Origin: Cupriavidus basilensis
GTDB lineage: Bacteria; Pseudomonadota; Gammaproteobacteria; Burkholderiales; Burkholderiaceae
Direction: 5' to 3'
DNA length: 39,316 nt
Assembly (NCBI RefSeq): GCF_029335485.1
Contig: NZ_JARJLM010000216.1
Coordinates: 1 to 39,316 of the forward strand
Shown here piece by piece: positions 9,023-17,798 of the stretch. Under the pieces are notes generated by a model. That model had not been told where the DNA came from, made no database searches, and was given only the letters and a program-made list of their open reading frames with translations. Each line of letters opens with the position of its first letter. The stretch's first letter is position 1. A program made the translations under genes and the position numbers.

Positions 9023-9273
9023 CGACGCCCTGCCGCTCCACCGCCGTCACCCGCGGCGCGGCGTAACCCAGGTGCGATGCGCCCTGGCGTCATCCCACCC
9101 GCACCTTGCTCCGCGCAGATTTGCCCCTGTGGCAGCAGCAAGGGCCTGAAAATCGAGATCTGCTGTGAGCTGCCAAACGATGCGGCATCGCTTCGTCGGG
9201 TTGTGACATCATGTCGCGGGGGACTGTTCACCCTTCTCATCCAGCGCACACGACACACGTTTTGGACAAGCCA

Positions 9274-10218
9274 ATGGATATCACGACAGTCTCCGCCTCC
9301 CCACGCAAGCACCACCTCGCCAATGGCGCAGGATTCCGCGTGCTCGCCCACCCGCATCATTCGCGCCTGCATCACATCGTGCTGGACGACAACGTGCTCG
9401 CGGCATTCTTTGGGGCATGCAAGCATGTCAACAGCCAGAATCTCGAGTATGTGCCGACCATGCGCTTCATTCTGGCCAGGGAACTGGAGGCACGCCTGGG
9501 TATCGCATTCAGGCAGTCTTTGCGCGCCATCCTGCACGATCGCAATGCCGGCGGCTTCACTGTCGGCGTGCAAGGCACGACGGTGGATGCCGATGACTAC
9601 GTCAAGTTCGGTACCGCCATCAGCCACCTGATCGGCCCCGGCAATCATGATGCGATGTCCGGCACCTACTATGCGCGCTTTCTGGTGAAGGATACGGACA
9701 ACAGCGATTCCTATCTGCGGCAGGCCTATCGCCTGTTCACGCTGCACACCGATGGGACCTTCGTGGATGAGGCCACGGATTGGCTGCTGATGATGAAGTT
9801 CTCCGAACGGAATGCCAGCGGGGGCGAGTCACGACTGCTGCATCTGGACGACTGGGAAGCGTTGCAATCATTCAGCGAGCATTCGCTGGGGTCCTATCCG
9901 TTCACCTACAAGTCCCCACCCAGCAAGAACGTGGCGCAGTTTGTCAAGCGGCCCACGTTCTTCAAGGTCAACAACCAACCCTGCATCTGCTACATCGATC
10001 AGTTCGTCTGCCCGGAAACCATCGAGCATGCCGCCTGGCTGCAGAGCCTGTCGGACTCCATGGAGGCGTCCGCCGGTACCTCGGCCATCCCCCTGCCGGT
10101 CGGCGACCTGATCATGCTGAACAACCAGTTCTGGCTCCACGGCCGCGCGCCCTTTGCGCGGCATCCGGATCTGCACCGCGAACTGATGCGGCAACGCGGG
10201 AAATTCTCGGAAATATAG
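9274..10218 (+). CDS. glaH: CsiD/GlaH-type Fe(II)/2-oxoglutarate glutarate hydroxylase
   Basis: A cytosolic non-haem iron dioxygenase of 314 residues, close to the family length of about 325. GlaH (formerly CsiD) hydroxylates glutarate to L-2-hydroxyglutarate with 2-oxoglutarate and oxygen. The 2-His-1-carboxylate triad is readable: H158 and D160 in LHTDGTF, and H289 in NNQFWLHGRAPF, with Arg two residues later. Other CsiD hallmarks include YYARFLVKDTDNSDSYLRQAYR, TDWLLMMKFSERNA and GGESRLLHLDDW. I chose the ATG at 9274 because the protein then starts as family members do. An upstream start at 9211 would add 21 atypical residues. No L-2-hydroxyglutarate dehydrogenase (lhgO) lies nearby, so that step must be encoded elsewhere. 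Its presence argues for a C5 substrate for the whole cluster. Confidence 0.88.
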   Translation: MDITTVSASPRKHHLANGAGFRVLAHPHHSRLHHIVLDDNVLAAFFGACKHVNSQNLEYVPTMRFILARELEARLGIAFRQSLRAILHDRNAGGFTVGVQGTTVDADDYVKFGTAISHLIGPGNHDAMSGTYYARFLVKDTDNSDSYLRQAYRLFTLHTDGTFVDEATDWLLMMKFSERNASGGESRLLHLDDWEALQSFSEHSLGSYPFTYKSPPSKNVAQFVKRPTFFKVNNQPCICYIDQFVCPETIEHAAWLQSLSDSMEASAGTSAIPLPVGDLIMLNNQFWLHGRAPFARHPDLHRELMRQRGKFSEI

Positions 10219-10227
10219 CGCGGCCGG

Positions 10228-10554
10228 ATGGGGGCCGCTGGTCCTCACGCGCGCACAAGGCACCGTTATGACATCCTGCTGGCCGATGACGAGATCATCT
10301 GCGGGTTCGGCAAGACCGTTGCGTTGCGCAACATCGAACGCATGGAAAGCCGCGGTTTCGTCGCGCATGCGGCAGCCGTTGGCGAGATGTTTCAGGCCCG
10401 GCTGCGGGTATTCGCCGACCACCCGCTGATCGGAGAGGCACGTGGAGTTGGACTGATTGGCGCGCTGGAACCGGTGGCGAGCAAGGCTACGCGCGAAAGC
10501 TTCCCGCCGGGCGTGGCGCGCCCGCCTTGCCAGCACGGCAAACTGTGTGGGTGA
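10228..10554 (+). pseudogene. Remnant of a class III aminotransferase with internal deletion
   Basis: The reading frame encodes two pieces of a class III aminotransferase joined together. The first (around RYDILLADDEIICGFGKT) is the cofactor-aspartate segment normally reading DE-V-x-x-GFGRTG. The second (ALRNIERMESRGF through RGVGLIGALEPVASKATRE) is the C-terminal domain. The region between, about 130 residues holding the Schiff-base lysine, is missing, as is everything before the Asp motif. After HGKLCG the frame stops. A shifted frame continues with GETTITV, which may be the decayed GDTI-type C-terminal strand. The fragment cannot be active. The SpuC-like wording of the C-terminus differs from the gabT copy upstream, so this was a second, different aminotransferase, not a local duplication. 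Confidence 0.75.
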
Positions 10555-10695
10555 GACGACCATCACAGTGCTAGCGATGACGCGTCCCGCTGTACGTTGT
10601 TGCGCCTGGACGGCATCTCTATGATGGATCCAGGCCAGCGGGAACCCCCGGATTTCGTCCCCGCAAGGCCACAACAAAAAGACAAGGAGACAGCA

Positions 10696-12459
10696 ATGGC
10701 CCGAGACGTCGATCCAATCACGTTGGCGGTGGTGCGCGGTGTGCTGGAGACGACCCAGCGCGAGATGACCTTGACGCTGGAAAAAACCGCGCGATCCAGT
10801 GTGTTCAATGTTGCCCATGACTACAGCAATGCCATATTCAATCATCGCCCGGAGATGATCCTGCAGGGGCAGGATATTCCGATTCACCTCGGCGGCCTGA
10901 TACCCGCCATGAAAGAGGTGGCACGCTACTTTGGCGATGATCTGCACGATGGCGATGTCATCTATCACAACGATCCCGCCTACAAGGGCAGCCATATCGT
11001 CGACTGCTGCATGTACAAGCCGGTGTTTTTTCGCGGCGAGCTGGCGTTCTGGACGGTGTGCAAGGGGCACGTCACGGATATCGGCGGGCCGGTCCCCGCT
11101 GGCTACAACCCGGATGCCAAGGAGATCTACGCCGAAGGGCTGCGCATCCCTCCGGTCAAACTGTGGGACAAGAGCGTGGAACGCTACGACGTCATCAACT
11201 TCATGCTGACGAACATGCGTTCCCGCCGCGACCAGGAGGGTGACCTGAAGGCTCAGCTCGGGGCCGTCAACGTGGGCGCCCGCAACCTGATCGCGCTGCT
11301 CGAGAAATACGGCGTCCAGACAGTTCGCGACTGTATCGATGCGCTCATGGACATGGCAGACCATCACATGCGGCAGATCATTCGCGAGGTGCCGGACGGC
11401 ACCTACGAAAGCGCCGCGATTCTCGAGGACTCCGGACATGGTTATGGCGAGATCGAGATCCGGGCAAGCGTGACCATCGAAGGGGACACCTGCCACATCG
11501 CCATAGCGAGTCCACGGCAGATCCCGTACTTTATCAATTCCTACGAGGGCAACTCCATCTCGGGCGTCTACCTCGGCCTGATGATGTTCGCCCAGCTCGA
11601 CCCACCCTATAACGAGGGACTCTACCGCTGCGTCAGCGTCGATCTGGGCCCCAAGGGGACCCTGTGCAATGCGCAGGAACCGGCCCCCCACGTGAATTGC
11701 ACCACGACACCGATGGAAACCCTGGCCGACGCGGTGCGCCTGGCGTTCGAGAAGGCAAGGCCCGGGCGCGCGGTCGGTTCATGGGGACATTCGAGCGGTG
11801 TCAACATTGCGGGGCGCGACCAGCGCAATAGCGAGGAATACGTCACGATGGTGCTGGCCTCTCTGGTGTCGGGCGCCGGCGCGACCGGCTATATGGACGG
11901 CTGGCACGCCTGCGGTCCGCAATCCTGCTTCGGGGCCTTGTACTCCGGCGACATCGAAACACTGGAATACGCCTACCCGATCATCATCCACAAGTATGGC
12001 CTGATAACGGATAGCGCGGGTGCCGGCCAGTATCGGGGCGGCTGCGGGACGGTGTGGGAAGTCGAGCCGATTGGCCACGAGATGACCGTCGTGAGTTTTG
12101 GCGAAGGGCGCAAGCGGCCGGCAATCGGCGCAAACGGCGCGAGCGTCGCCATTGCCGCAAGCAAGCTGGGCAGGGTTGAACTGTGGCGCAACGGCAAGGT
12201 GATCGAGAGCCATCAGGAAAACGGCGTGCTGAAGGTGAAGGACGGCTTCCGCCTCGCCACCTACAACCCCGGCGGAGGCGGCTGGGGATCTCCCTTCCTG
12301 CGCGACCCAGCGATGGTGGTCACGGACATCCGCAACGGCATCGTGTCCATCGCTGCGGCAAGAGCCGAGTACGGCGTGGTAGTGAACGCGACGGACCTGA
12401 CGGTCGACCATGCCGCTACCAAGGCGGTGCGTGCCGATCGCGAACAGCAAGGGCAATAG
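10696..12459 (+). CDS. hyuB: Hydantoinase B/oxoprolinase-type subunit (candidate lactamase subunit)
   Basis: A 587-residue HyuB/OplB-family protein. With HyuA it should form an ATP-dependent amidohydrolase that opens a cyclic amide; relatives act on hydantoins, 5-oxoproline, and caprolactam or valerolactam. Family features include DPITLAVVRGVLETTQREM at the N-terminus, SVFNVAHDYSNAIF, DGDVIYHNDPAYKGSHIVD (metal-site region), GHVTDIGGPVPAG and the C-terminal GGGGWGSPFLRDP. The start ATG has an excellent AAGGAGA at 10684-10690. A longer in-frame start at 10597 adds 33 unrelated residues and is rejected. The stop lies 18 bases before hyuA. The exact substrate cannot be read from the sequence. 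The flanking GabT, GlaH and aldehyde dehydrogenase genes favour delta-valerolactam or 2-pyrrolidone over hydantoin. Confidence 0.88.
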   Translation: MARDVDPITLAVVRGVLETTQREMTLTLEKTARSSVFNVAHDYSNAIFNHRPEMILQGQDIPIHLGGLIPAMKEVARYFGDDLHDGDVIYHNDPAYKGSHIVDCCMYKPVFFRGELAFWTVCKGHVTDIGGPVPAGYNPDAKEIYAEGLRIPPVKLWDKSVERYDVINFMLTNMRSRRDQEGDLKAQLGAVNVGARNLIALLEKYGVQTVRDCIDALMDMADHHMRQIIREVPDGTYESAAILEDSGHGYGEIEIRASVTIEGDTCHIAIASPRQIPYFINSYEGNSISGVYLGLMMFAQLDPPYNEGLYRCVSVDLGPKGTLCNAQEPAPHVNCTTTPMETLADAVRLAFEKARPGRAVGSWGHSSGVNIAGRDQRNSEEYVTMVLASLVSGAGATGYMDGWHACGPQSCFGALYSGDIETLEYAYPIIIHKYGLITDSAGAGQYRGGCGTVWEVEPIGHEMTVVSFGEGRKRPAIGANGASVAIAASKLGRVELWRNGKVIESHQENGVLKVKDGFRLATYNPGGGGWGSPFLRDPAMVVTDIRNGIVSIAAARAEYGVVVNATDLTVDHAATKAVRADREQQGQ

Positions 12460-12477
12460 GGGAAAAGGGGAAAAGAC

Positions 12478-14589
12478 ATGAACAGCAAGCAATTTCGCCT
12501 GGGCATAGATGCGGGCGGCACCTTCACGGATTTTGTGCTGGCCGATGGCAACGGCGGCATCCATTTGTTCAAGGCGACTTCCACCCCGGAAGATGGCACC
12601 CGCGCCATTGCCGACGGACTCGGCCAGATCTCGGAAGCGCTCGACAAGCCGGTGAGCCAGATCCTGTCCAGTCTCGACCTGTGCGTGAATGGCACCACCG
12701 TGGCCTTGAACGCGCTGATCCAGCACAGGGGGGTAAAGACAGGGCTGATCTGTACTGCCGGTCATGAGGACTCGCTGGAGATCCGGCTTGGGCACAAGGA
12801 GGAAGGGCATCGCTACGATGCCAGGTACCCGCCGGCAAGAATGCTGGTGGAGCGCCGCCTGCGGCGCCCGATCAGGGAACGCGTGCTGTCCGATGGCACG
12901 ATCCACACGCCCCTGAACGAAGACGATGTACGGGCTGCCTGCGCGTTGTTCCGGGCCGAAGGGGTCCAGGCAGTCGCGGTGTCCTTCGTCTGGTCAGTGG
13001 CAAACGAAGTGCATGAGCGGCGCGCCGCCGAGATTGTGCGCACCATGCTGCCGGATGCCTACGTCTCGGTCGGACTGGAGGTCTTTCCTCAGATGCGCGA
13101 GTACACGCGAACCTCCACCACCGTGGTGAATGCCTATCTTGGTCCGGTGCTGGCACGCTATGTCAACAGGATCGAGCGGTTCTACGTCGAGAATGGCGTC
13201 GGATCGCCGGTTCGCTTCTATCAGTCCAATGGCGGCATGGCATCGAGCGACGCCATCGTTTCCCGGCCTGTCAACGCCATCAATTCCGGTCCCGCCTCCG
13301 CCCCGCTCGCCGGGCTCTTCGTGGCCAGGCCGTTTGGCTACAAGGACCTGATCACCGTCGATATGGGCGGCACATCGTTCGACATCACCCTGACCAAGGG
13401 AGGCATCACAAACATCAACAAGGATATCGATTTCCTCCGCTACCGCATCGGTACGCCGATGGTGCAGGTCGAGACACTGGGCGCGGGTGGAGGATCGATT
13501 GCGTGGATCGACGCGATGGGCTTGCTCAAGGTCGGCCCACAGAGCGCCTCCGCAGTGCCTGGACCGGCCTGTTATATGCGCGGCGGCACCGCGGCCACCG
13601 TCACCGACGCCAATGTCGTGCTGGGCTACCTGAATCCCGAATCGCTGCTGGGCGGGCGCGTGCCGATCAACGGCGCGGCATCGAGGGCCGCCATTGCCAA
13701 GGACATCGCGGAGCCGCTTGGAATCAGCGTTGAGAAGGCGGCATATGGCATTGTCAGCATCGTCAATGTCAATATGATCAACGGCATCCGGCGCGTCTCC
13801 ATCGAGCGCGGCTATGATCCTCGTGATTTCGTTCTGATCGCTGCCGGCGGCGCAACCTCGCTGCACATCGCCGGGCTTGCCCGGGAGATCGGCGTCAGGA
13901 CGGTTCTGGTGTCGAAGCTGGCATCGGGTCTGTGCGCCTTCGGCCAGTTGCTGTCCGATCTCAAGTACAACTATATGGCAGCCTGCCCGATGCGCATCGA
14001 ACCGCACTCCAACCTTGGCCGGGTCCAGCGGCAATTCGAACAACTGGAGGCCGAGGCAATTGCCGCGCTAGGCAAGGAAGGCTTCCCGCGTGACAGAATC
14101 CGTGTCGAGCGTCATCTCGATATGCGCTACTGCGGCCAGGCCCATGAGTGCTCCGTCAGCATCGGGGAACTCCATGTCGGCCGCGAAACAATCGGCCGGA
14201 TTCGCGAGCTGTTCGACGCTCGGCACAAACAGCTGTTCACCTATGCCGAGCCGGAAAGCCAGGTCGAGATCGTCAATGTCGAGAGCACGGTGTACGGCAT
14301 GCTCGAGCAACCGCCGGCCTTATGCCTGCAACCCGGCTCCGGCGACATCGAGCGGGCCGTCAAGGCCCGCAGGAACATGATCTTTGGCCGTGGACAGGGC
14401 ATCGAGGAAATCGCTTCGCCCATCTACGATGGCACCATGCTCGGCGCCGGCGACGTGGTGTGCGGCCCCGCCGTGATCGAAGAAGTCACCACGTCGATCG
14501 TATTGCCGCCGGACTGGTCGGCCCGCCTGGATGCGAGCGGCGTGTACGTCCTGACCGATACCCAGCGCGCAGAAAAAAATGAACGCTAA
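12478..14589 (+). CDS. hyuA: Hydantoinase A/oxoprolinase-type ATP-dependent subunit
   Basis: A 703-residue HyuA/OplA-family protein with an actin-like ATPase fold. It is expected to phosphorylate the cyclic amide, or couple ATP hydrolysis to its opening, together with HyuB. ATP-site motifs are visible: LGIDAGGTFTDF at residues 8-19, CVNGTTVALNALI, and VDMGGTSFDI near residue 296. The C-terminal part (CGQAHECSVSIG, FTYAEPESQVEIVNVESTVYG, GPAVIEEVTTSIVLPP) is typical of HyuA and acetone carboxylase beta subunits. The start follows AGGGGAAAAGAC. The stop overlaps the start of the aldehyde dehydrogenase gene by 11 bases, indicating translational coupling in one operon. Function as a lactamase rather than a hydantoinase is inferred from the neighbours. 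Confidence 0.88.
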   Translation: MNSKQFRLGIDAGGTFTDFVLADGNGGIHLFKATSTPEDGTRAIADGLGQISEALDKPVSQILSSLDLCVNGTTVALNALIQHRGVKTGLICTAGHEDSLEIRLGHKEEGHRYDARYPPARMLVERRLRRPIRERVLSDGTIHTPLNEDDVRAACALFRAEGVQAVAVSFVWSVANEVHERRAAEIVRTMLPDAYVSVGLEVFPQMREYTRTSTTVVNAYLGPVLARYVNRIERFYVENGVGSPVRFYQSNGGMASSDAIVSRPVNAINSGPASAPLAGLFVARPFGYKDLITVDMGGTSFDITLTKGGITNINKDIDFLRYRIGTPMVQVETLGAGGGSIAWIDAMGLLKVGPQSASAVPGPACYMRGGTAATVTDANVVLGYLNPESLLGGRVPINGAASRAAIAKDIAEPLGISVEKAAYGIVSIVNVNMINGIRRVSIERGYDPRDFVLIAAGGATSLHIAGLAREIGVRTVLVSKLASGLCAFGQLLSDLKYNYMAACPMRIEPHSNLGRVQRQFEQLEAEAIAALGKEGFPRDRIRVERHLDMRYCGQAHECSVSIGELHVGRETIGRIRELFDARHKQLFTYAEPESQVEIVNVESTVYGMLEQPPALCLQPGSGDIERAVKARRNMIFGRGQGIEEIASPIYDGTMLGAGDVVCGPAVIEEVTTSIVLPPDWSARLDASGVYVLTDTQRAEKNER

Positions 14590-16009
14590 CTATATCGCCG
14601 GCGAATGGATGGGCGCGAACGGCAGCGTCGAGAATATCAACCCATCCGATTGCAGTGACATGATCGGCGAATATGCCCAGGCCAGCACGGAGCAGACAAG
14701 CATCGCCGTCCACGCCGCCAGTCAGGCGCTCGGCGCCTGGCGCGAGACCGGGCCGCAGGCACGTGCGGACATGCTTGAACGCATCGGCGCGGAGTTGGCC
14801 GCGCGCAGGGAGGAACTCGGCACCCTCCTCTCCAGGGAGGAGGGCAAGACACTTGCCGAGGGCATTGGCGAAGTGGCGCGGGCAGCAGCCATATTCAAGT
14901 TCTACGCGGGCGAGGTGTTCAGGATCCGTGGCGAACGGATGGACTCCGTTCGCCCTGGGCTCGCCGTCGAGGTCACCAGGGAGCCGGTTGGCGTGATTGG
15001 CATCATCACACCGTGGAATTTCCCCATGGCCATTCCCGCCTGGAAGATCGCACCTGCCCTCGCCTACGGGAACTGTGTGATCTTCAAGCCGGCGGAACTG
15101 GTACCCGGCAGCGCATGGGCGCTGGCGGAGATCATCAGCAGGGCCGGCCTGCCGGCGGGCGTGTTCAATCTGGTGATGGGCAAGGGCAGTGTCGTCGGTC
15201 AGGCCATGCTGGAGAACCCGGACGTGGCGGCCATCAGTTTCACCGGATCCGAGAAGGTCGGCCGCCACGTGATTGCCACCGCCACCGCGCGCATGGCAAA
15301 GGTGCAGGTGGAAATGGGAGGCAAGAATCCCCTGGTGGTACTGGATGACGCGGAGCTCGACGCCGCTGTGGATTGCGCGTTGCAGGGAGCCTTCCATTCC
15401 ACCGGGCAGCGATGCACGGCCTCCAGTCGCCTGATCGTCGAGCGGGGAATCCATTCGCGCTTTGTCTCGCGTCTGGTACAGCGCACGCAGGCGCTGCGCG
15501 TTGGCCATGCACTGCATGCGCAGACCCAGATCGGACCGGTCGTGGACGCCTCCCAGCTCGGACAGGATCTCGCCTATATCCAGATCGGGAAAGATGCGGG
15601 TGCCCGCTTGCTGTGTGGCGGCGAACGCCTGCCACTGCGTCACGATGGTTTCTACCTGCAGCCCGCCCTGTTCGCGGATGTCGTGCCCGAGATGCGCATC
15701 GCGCGTGAAGAGATCTTCGGTCCGGTCGCCTGCGTTCTTGTGGCGGACAGCTACGAGCACGCGTTGGCACTGGCAAACGATACGCCGTACGGACTGAGCA
15801 GCGGGATTTGCACTCAGTCGCTGAAGCACGCCACTGATTTCAAGCGCCGCGCACAAGCGGGCATGGTCATGGTGAATACGCCCACCGCGGGTGTCGACTA
15901 CCATGTGCCGTTTGGTGGCAGAAAGGGATCAAGCTACGGCTCGCGGGAACAGGGCAGCCACGCTGCCGAGTTCTTCACCACCGTCAAGACATCCTACACC
16001 GCGTCGTAA
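14579..16009 (+). CDS. NAD(P)-dependent semialdehyde dehydrogenase
   Basis: A 476-residue aldehyde dehydrogenase oxidising a semialdehyde to the dicarboxylate. Seen: the cofactor region VIGIITPWNFPMAIPAWKIAPAL, FTGSEKVG, the general base in VEMGGKNP (E245) and the catalytic thiol in GQRCTASS (C279). The C-terminal block VDYHVPFGGRKGSSYGSREQ and the ending FFTTVKT recall 2-oxoglutarate-semialdehyde (2,5-dioxovalerate) dehydrogenases more than classical GabD or DavD. That subfamily can also take glutarate and succinate semialdehydes. In this cluster the most sensible substrate is the semialdehyde made by the GabT-like enzyme. The ATG lies inside the hyuA stop region (11-base overlap), so it is co-translated with hyuA. 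The length is normal and both catalytic residues are intact. Confidence 0.88.
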   Translation: MNANYIAGEWMGANGSVENINPSDCSDMIGEYAQASTEQTSIAVHAASQALGAWRETGPQARADMLERIGAELAARREELGTLLSREEGKTLAEGIGEVARAAAIFKFYAGEVFRIRGERMDSVRPGLAVEVTREPVGVIGIITPWNFPMAIPAWKIAPALAYGNCVIFKPAELVPGSAWALAEIISRAGLPAGVFNLVMGKGSVVGQAMLENPDVAAISFTGSEKVGRHVIATATARMAKVQVEMGGKNPLVVLDDAELDAAVDCALQGAFHSTGQRCTASSRLIVERGIHSRFVSRLVQRTQALRVGHALHAQTQIGPVVDASQLGQDLAYIQIGKDAGARLLCGGERLPLRHDGFYLQPALFADVVPEMRIAREEIFGPVACVLVADSYEHALALANDTPYGLSSGICTQSLKHATDFKRRAQAGMVMVNTPTAGVDYHVPFGGRKGSSYGSREQGSHAAEFFTTVKTSYTAS

Positions 16010-16126
16010 GCGCCCTGGCGCCGCCACGTTGCGGCCGCACTACCTGGGCTGGGAGGCCGGCACAGAGACAGGCAGCAGACGAAGGTGGGGATCGAACCCG
16101 CCGGACCGGTGCGCCATCGTTGCACG

Positions 16127-16150
16127 CGCGTATTCCCAACACGCGTATTC
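16127..16150 (+). promoter_or_regulatory. Direct repeat upstream of the permease gene
   Basis: CGCGTATTC occurs at 16127-16135 and again at 16142-16150, a 15-base period, within the 200-base gap between the aldehyde dehydrogenase and permease genes. The spacing and position fit a direct-repeat operator for the MocR regulator downstream, so the permease may have its own promoter. This is inference; the repeat differs in sequence from the one before gabT. Confidence 0.3.
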
Positions 16151-16209
16151 GATCGCCCGGGCCGGGATACATACAGCCGGTCAAGAAGACCGGAGAAGCA
16201 GGAGACACC

Positions 16210-17592
16210 ATGAAAAATACATCCAGCAGCCTGTCGCCCGGGCTAAAGCAGCGCCACATCACCATGCTATCGATCGCTGGCGTGATCGGGGCCGGGCTGT
16301 TCGTCGGTTCCGGCCATGCCATCGCCAAAGCCGGCCCCGCCGTATTGATCGCCTATGCCATTGCGGGCTTGCTCGTGGTACTGGTCATGCGCATGCTGGG
16401 CGAGATGGCAGTGGCGTCGCCCGATACAGGCTCCTTCTCCACCTACGCCGACCGCGCCATCGGCCACTGGGCCGGGTTCAGCATTGGATGGCTCTACTGG
16501 TGGTTCTGGGTACTGGTTATCCCGCTGGAGGCAACCGCGGCTGCCACCATTCTGCACACCTGGTTTCCTGGCATAGCCATGTGGATCTTCGCTTTCGGCA
16601 TCACGCTGGTGCTGACCGCGGCCAATCTGTGCAGCGTCAAGAACTACGGCGAATTCGAGTTCTGGTTCGCCCTGACGAAGGTACTCGCCATCGTTGCCTT
16701 CCTGGCGCTCGGCGGTGCGGCCGTCCTGGGCATCCTGCCCGGCAGCGGGGTCTCCGGCGCATCGCGGCTATTCGACAGCGCCAGCTTCATGCCGCATGGC
16801 TTCGGCGCTGTGCTCGCGGCCATGCTGACCACCATGTTTACCTTCCTTGGCACCGAGATCGTCACCATCGCCGCGGCCGAATCGTCGGAGCCCAAGCGAC
16901 AGATCATCAGGGCAACCAACTCCGTGATATGGCGCATCACGCTGTTCTATCTCGGCTCCGTCTTCCTGGTAACCGCGCTGGTGCCCTGGAACGATCCGCT
17001 GTTGCCCAGCCACGGCTCCTACCAGCGCACGCTCGAGCTGATCGGCGTGCCGCACGCGAAAGGCATCATCGACGTGATCGTGCTGGTGTCGGTGGCTAGC
17101 TGCCTCAACTCCGCCCTCTACACCGCTTCGCGCATGCTTTACTCGCTCTCAAGCCGGGGGGATGCGCCCAGGGCAATGTCGCGCACCAATGGGCAAGGCA
17201 CGCCCGTGATGGCAGTGCTGGGCTCCACTGCCGTTGGCTTTCTTGCTGTGGTCGCCAACTACGTCGTGCCGGATCAGGTGTTTGCCACGCTGCTGGCATC
17301 CTCAGGGACGATTGCGCTGCTTGTGTATCTCGTGGTGGCCATCGCGCAGTTGCGCATGCGCTACAAGTTGATCGATGCAGGGCAGCAGCTGGATTTCCGC
17401 ATGTGGATGTTCCCATGGCTGACCTGGGCTGTGATCCTGTTTATCTGCATGGTGCTGGTGCTGATGGTGATTCGCCCGGATCACCGCCTGGAAGTGGGTG
17501 CGACCGGGGTCCTTGCCTTCCTGGTGGCCACCGCCGGCATGCTGCGCGGCGTGCGCGCCGCGCAGTTGCGCACGCGCGTGGCGAGTAGCTGA
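16210..17592 (+). CDS. gabP: GABA permease-like amino acid transporter (APC superfamily)
   Basis: A 460-residue inner-membrane proton symporter of the amino acid transporter (AAT) group with about 12 predicted helices. The hallmark N-terminus GLKQRHITMLSIAGVIGAGLFVGSG is followed by GEMAVASPDTGSFSTYADRAIG, IGWLYWWFWVLVIPLEATAA and the conserved GTEIVTIAAAES loop. These are the standard GabP/ProY family segments. The start at 16210 has AGGAGA a few bases upstream; a longer in-frame start at 16120 adds a 30-residue non-membrane leader. In this cluster it probably imports the omega-amino acid (GABA, 5-aminovalerate) or possibly the lactam. The substrate is not determinable from sequence. It precedes the regulator gene by about 206 bases. 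Confidence 0.88.
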   Translation: MKNTSSSLSPGLKQRHITMLSIAGVIGAGLFVGSGHAIAKAGPAVLIAYAIAGLLVVLVMRMLGEMAVASPDTGSFSTYADRAIGHWAGFSIGWLYWWFWVLVIPLEATAAATILHTWFPGIAMWIFAFGITLVLTAANLCSVKNYGEFEFWFALTKVLAIVAFLALGGAAVLGILPGSGVSGASRLFDSASFMPHGFGAVLAAMLTTMFTFLGTEIVTIAAAESSEPKRQIIRATNSVIWRITLFYLGSVFLVTALVPWNDPLLPSHGSYQRTLELIGVPHAKGIIDVIVLVSVASCLNSALYTASRMLYSLSSRGDAPRAMSRTNGQGTPVMAVLGSTAVGFLAVVANYVVPDQVFATLLASSGTIALLVYLVVAIAQLRMRYKLIDAGQQLDFRMWMFPWLTWAVILFICMVLVLMVIRPDHRLEVGATGVLAFLVATAGMLRGVRAAQLRTRVASS

Positions 17593-17734
17593 GCCTGCAT
17601 GGCATAGCCGGTAAACACCTGCGGCCCGCCGTTCCCGGTGAGCGCGAGGCCGCGCCTCGAACCGCACCGACTGAGCGGTTTCAGGGCTCGCAACCGTCTT
17701 TTCCAGCCACGCGTTTCTCCCTCCCGGCGCCTCG

Positions 17735-17768
17735 ATCCCCGCGGCGGGATACCGCGCGCTGGTATGCT
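17735..17768 (+). promoter_or_regulatory. Inverted repeat and possible -10 before the MocR regulator
   Basis: An inverted repeat ATCCC-N6-GGGAT spans 17735-17750. TATGCT at 17763-17768 would make a fair -10 hexamer about 30 bases before the start codon at 17799. No good -35 is seen; the inverted repeat sits where it would be. That arrangement fits autoregulation or activator-dependent transcription, but is only positional inference. Confidence 0.3.
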
Positions 17769-17798
17769 TCCGTCAAGTAAAAGAACTTAGGAGGCGTC

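Noticed and set aside
9077-9273. A short frame with a SEC-C-like CPCGS then CC pattern upstream of glaH
   Set aside because: The spacing between the two Cys pairs is two residues too long for SEC-C, there is no ribosome site, and the frame runs out of phase into glaH.
9868-11691. A 607-codon minus-strand frame opposite glaH and hyuB
   Set aside because: It spans two well-supported plus-strand genes and a pseudogene, and shows no domain.
14486-15904. A 472-codon minus-strand frame opposite the aldehyde dehydrogenase gene
   Set aside because: It is antisense to a gene with both catalytic residues intact, with no motif of its own.
16081-16110. A tRNA T-arm-like stretch on the minus strand (GGGTTCGATCCCCACC)
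   Set aside because: The T-stem has a mismatch, no acceptor or anticodon arms or CCA can be placed around it, so it is not a tRNA gene; a tRNA-derived attachment site remnant is possible but unsupported.
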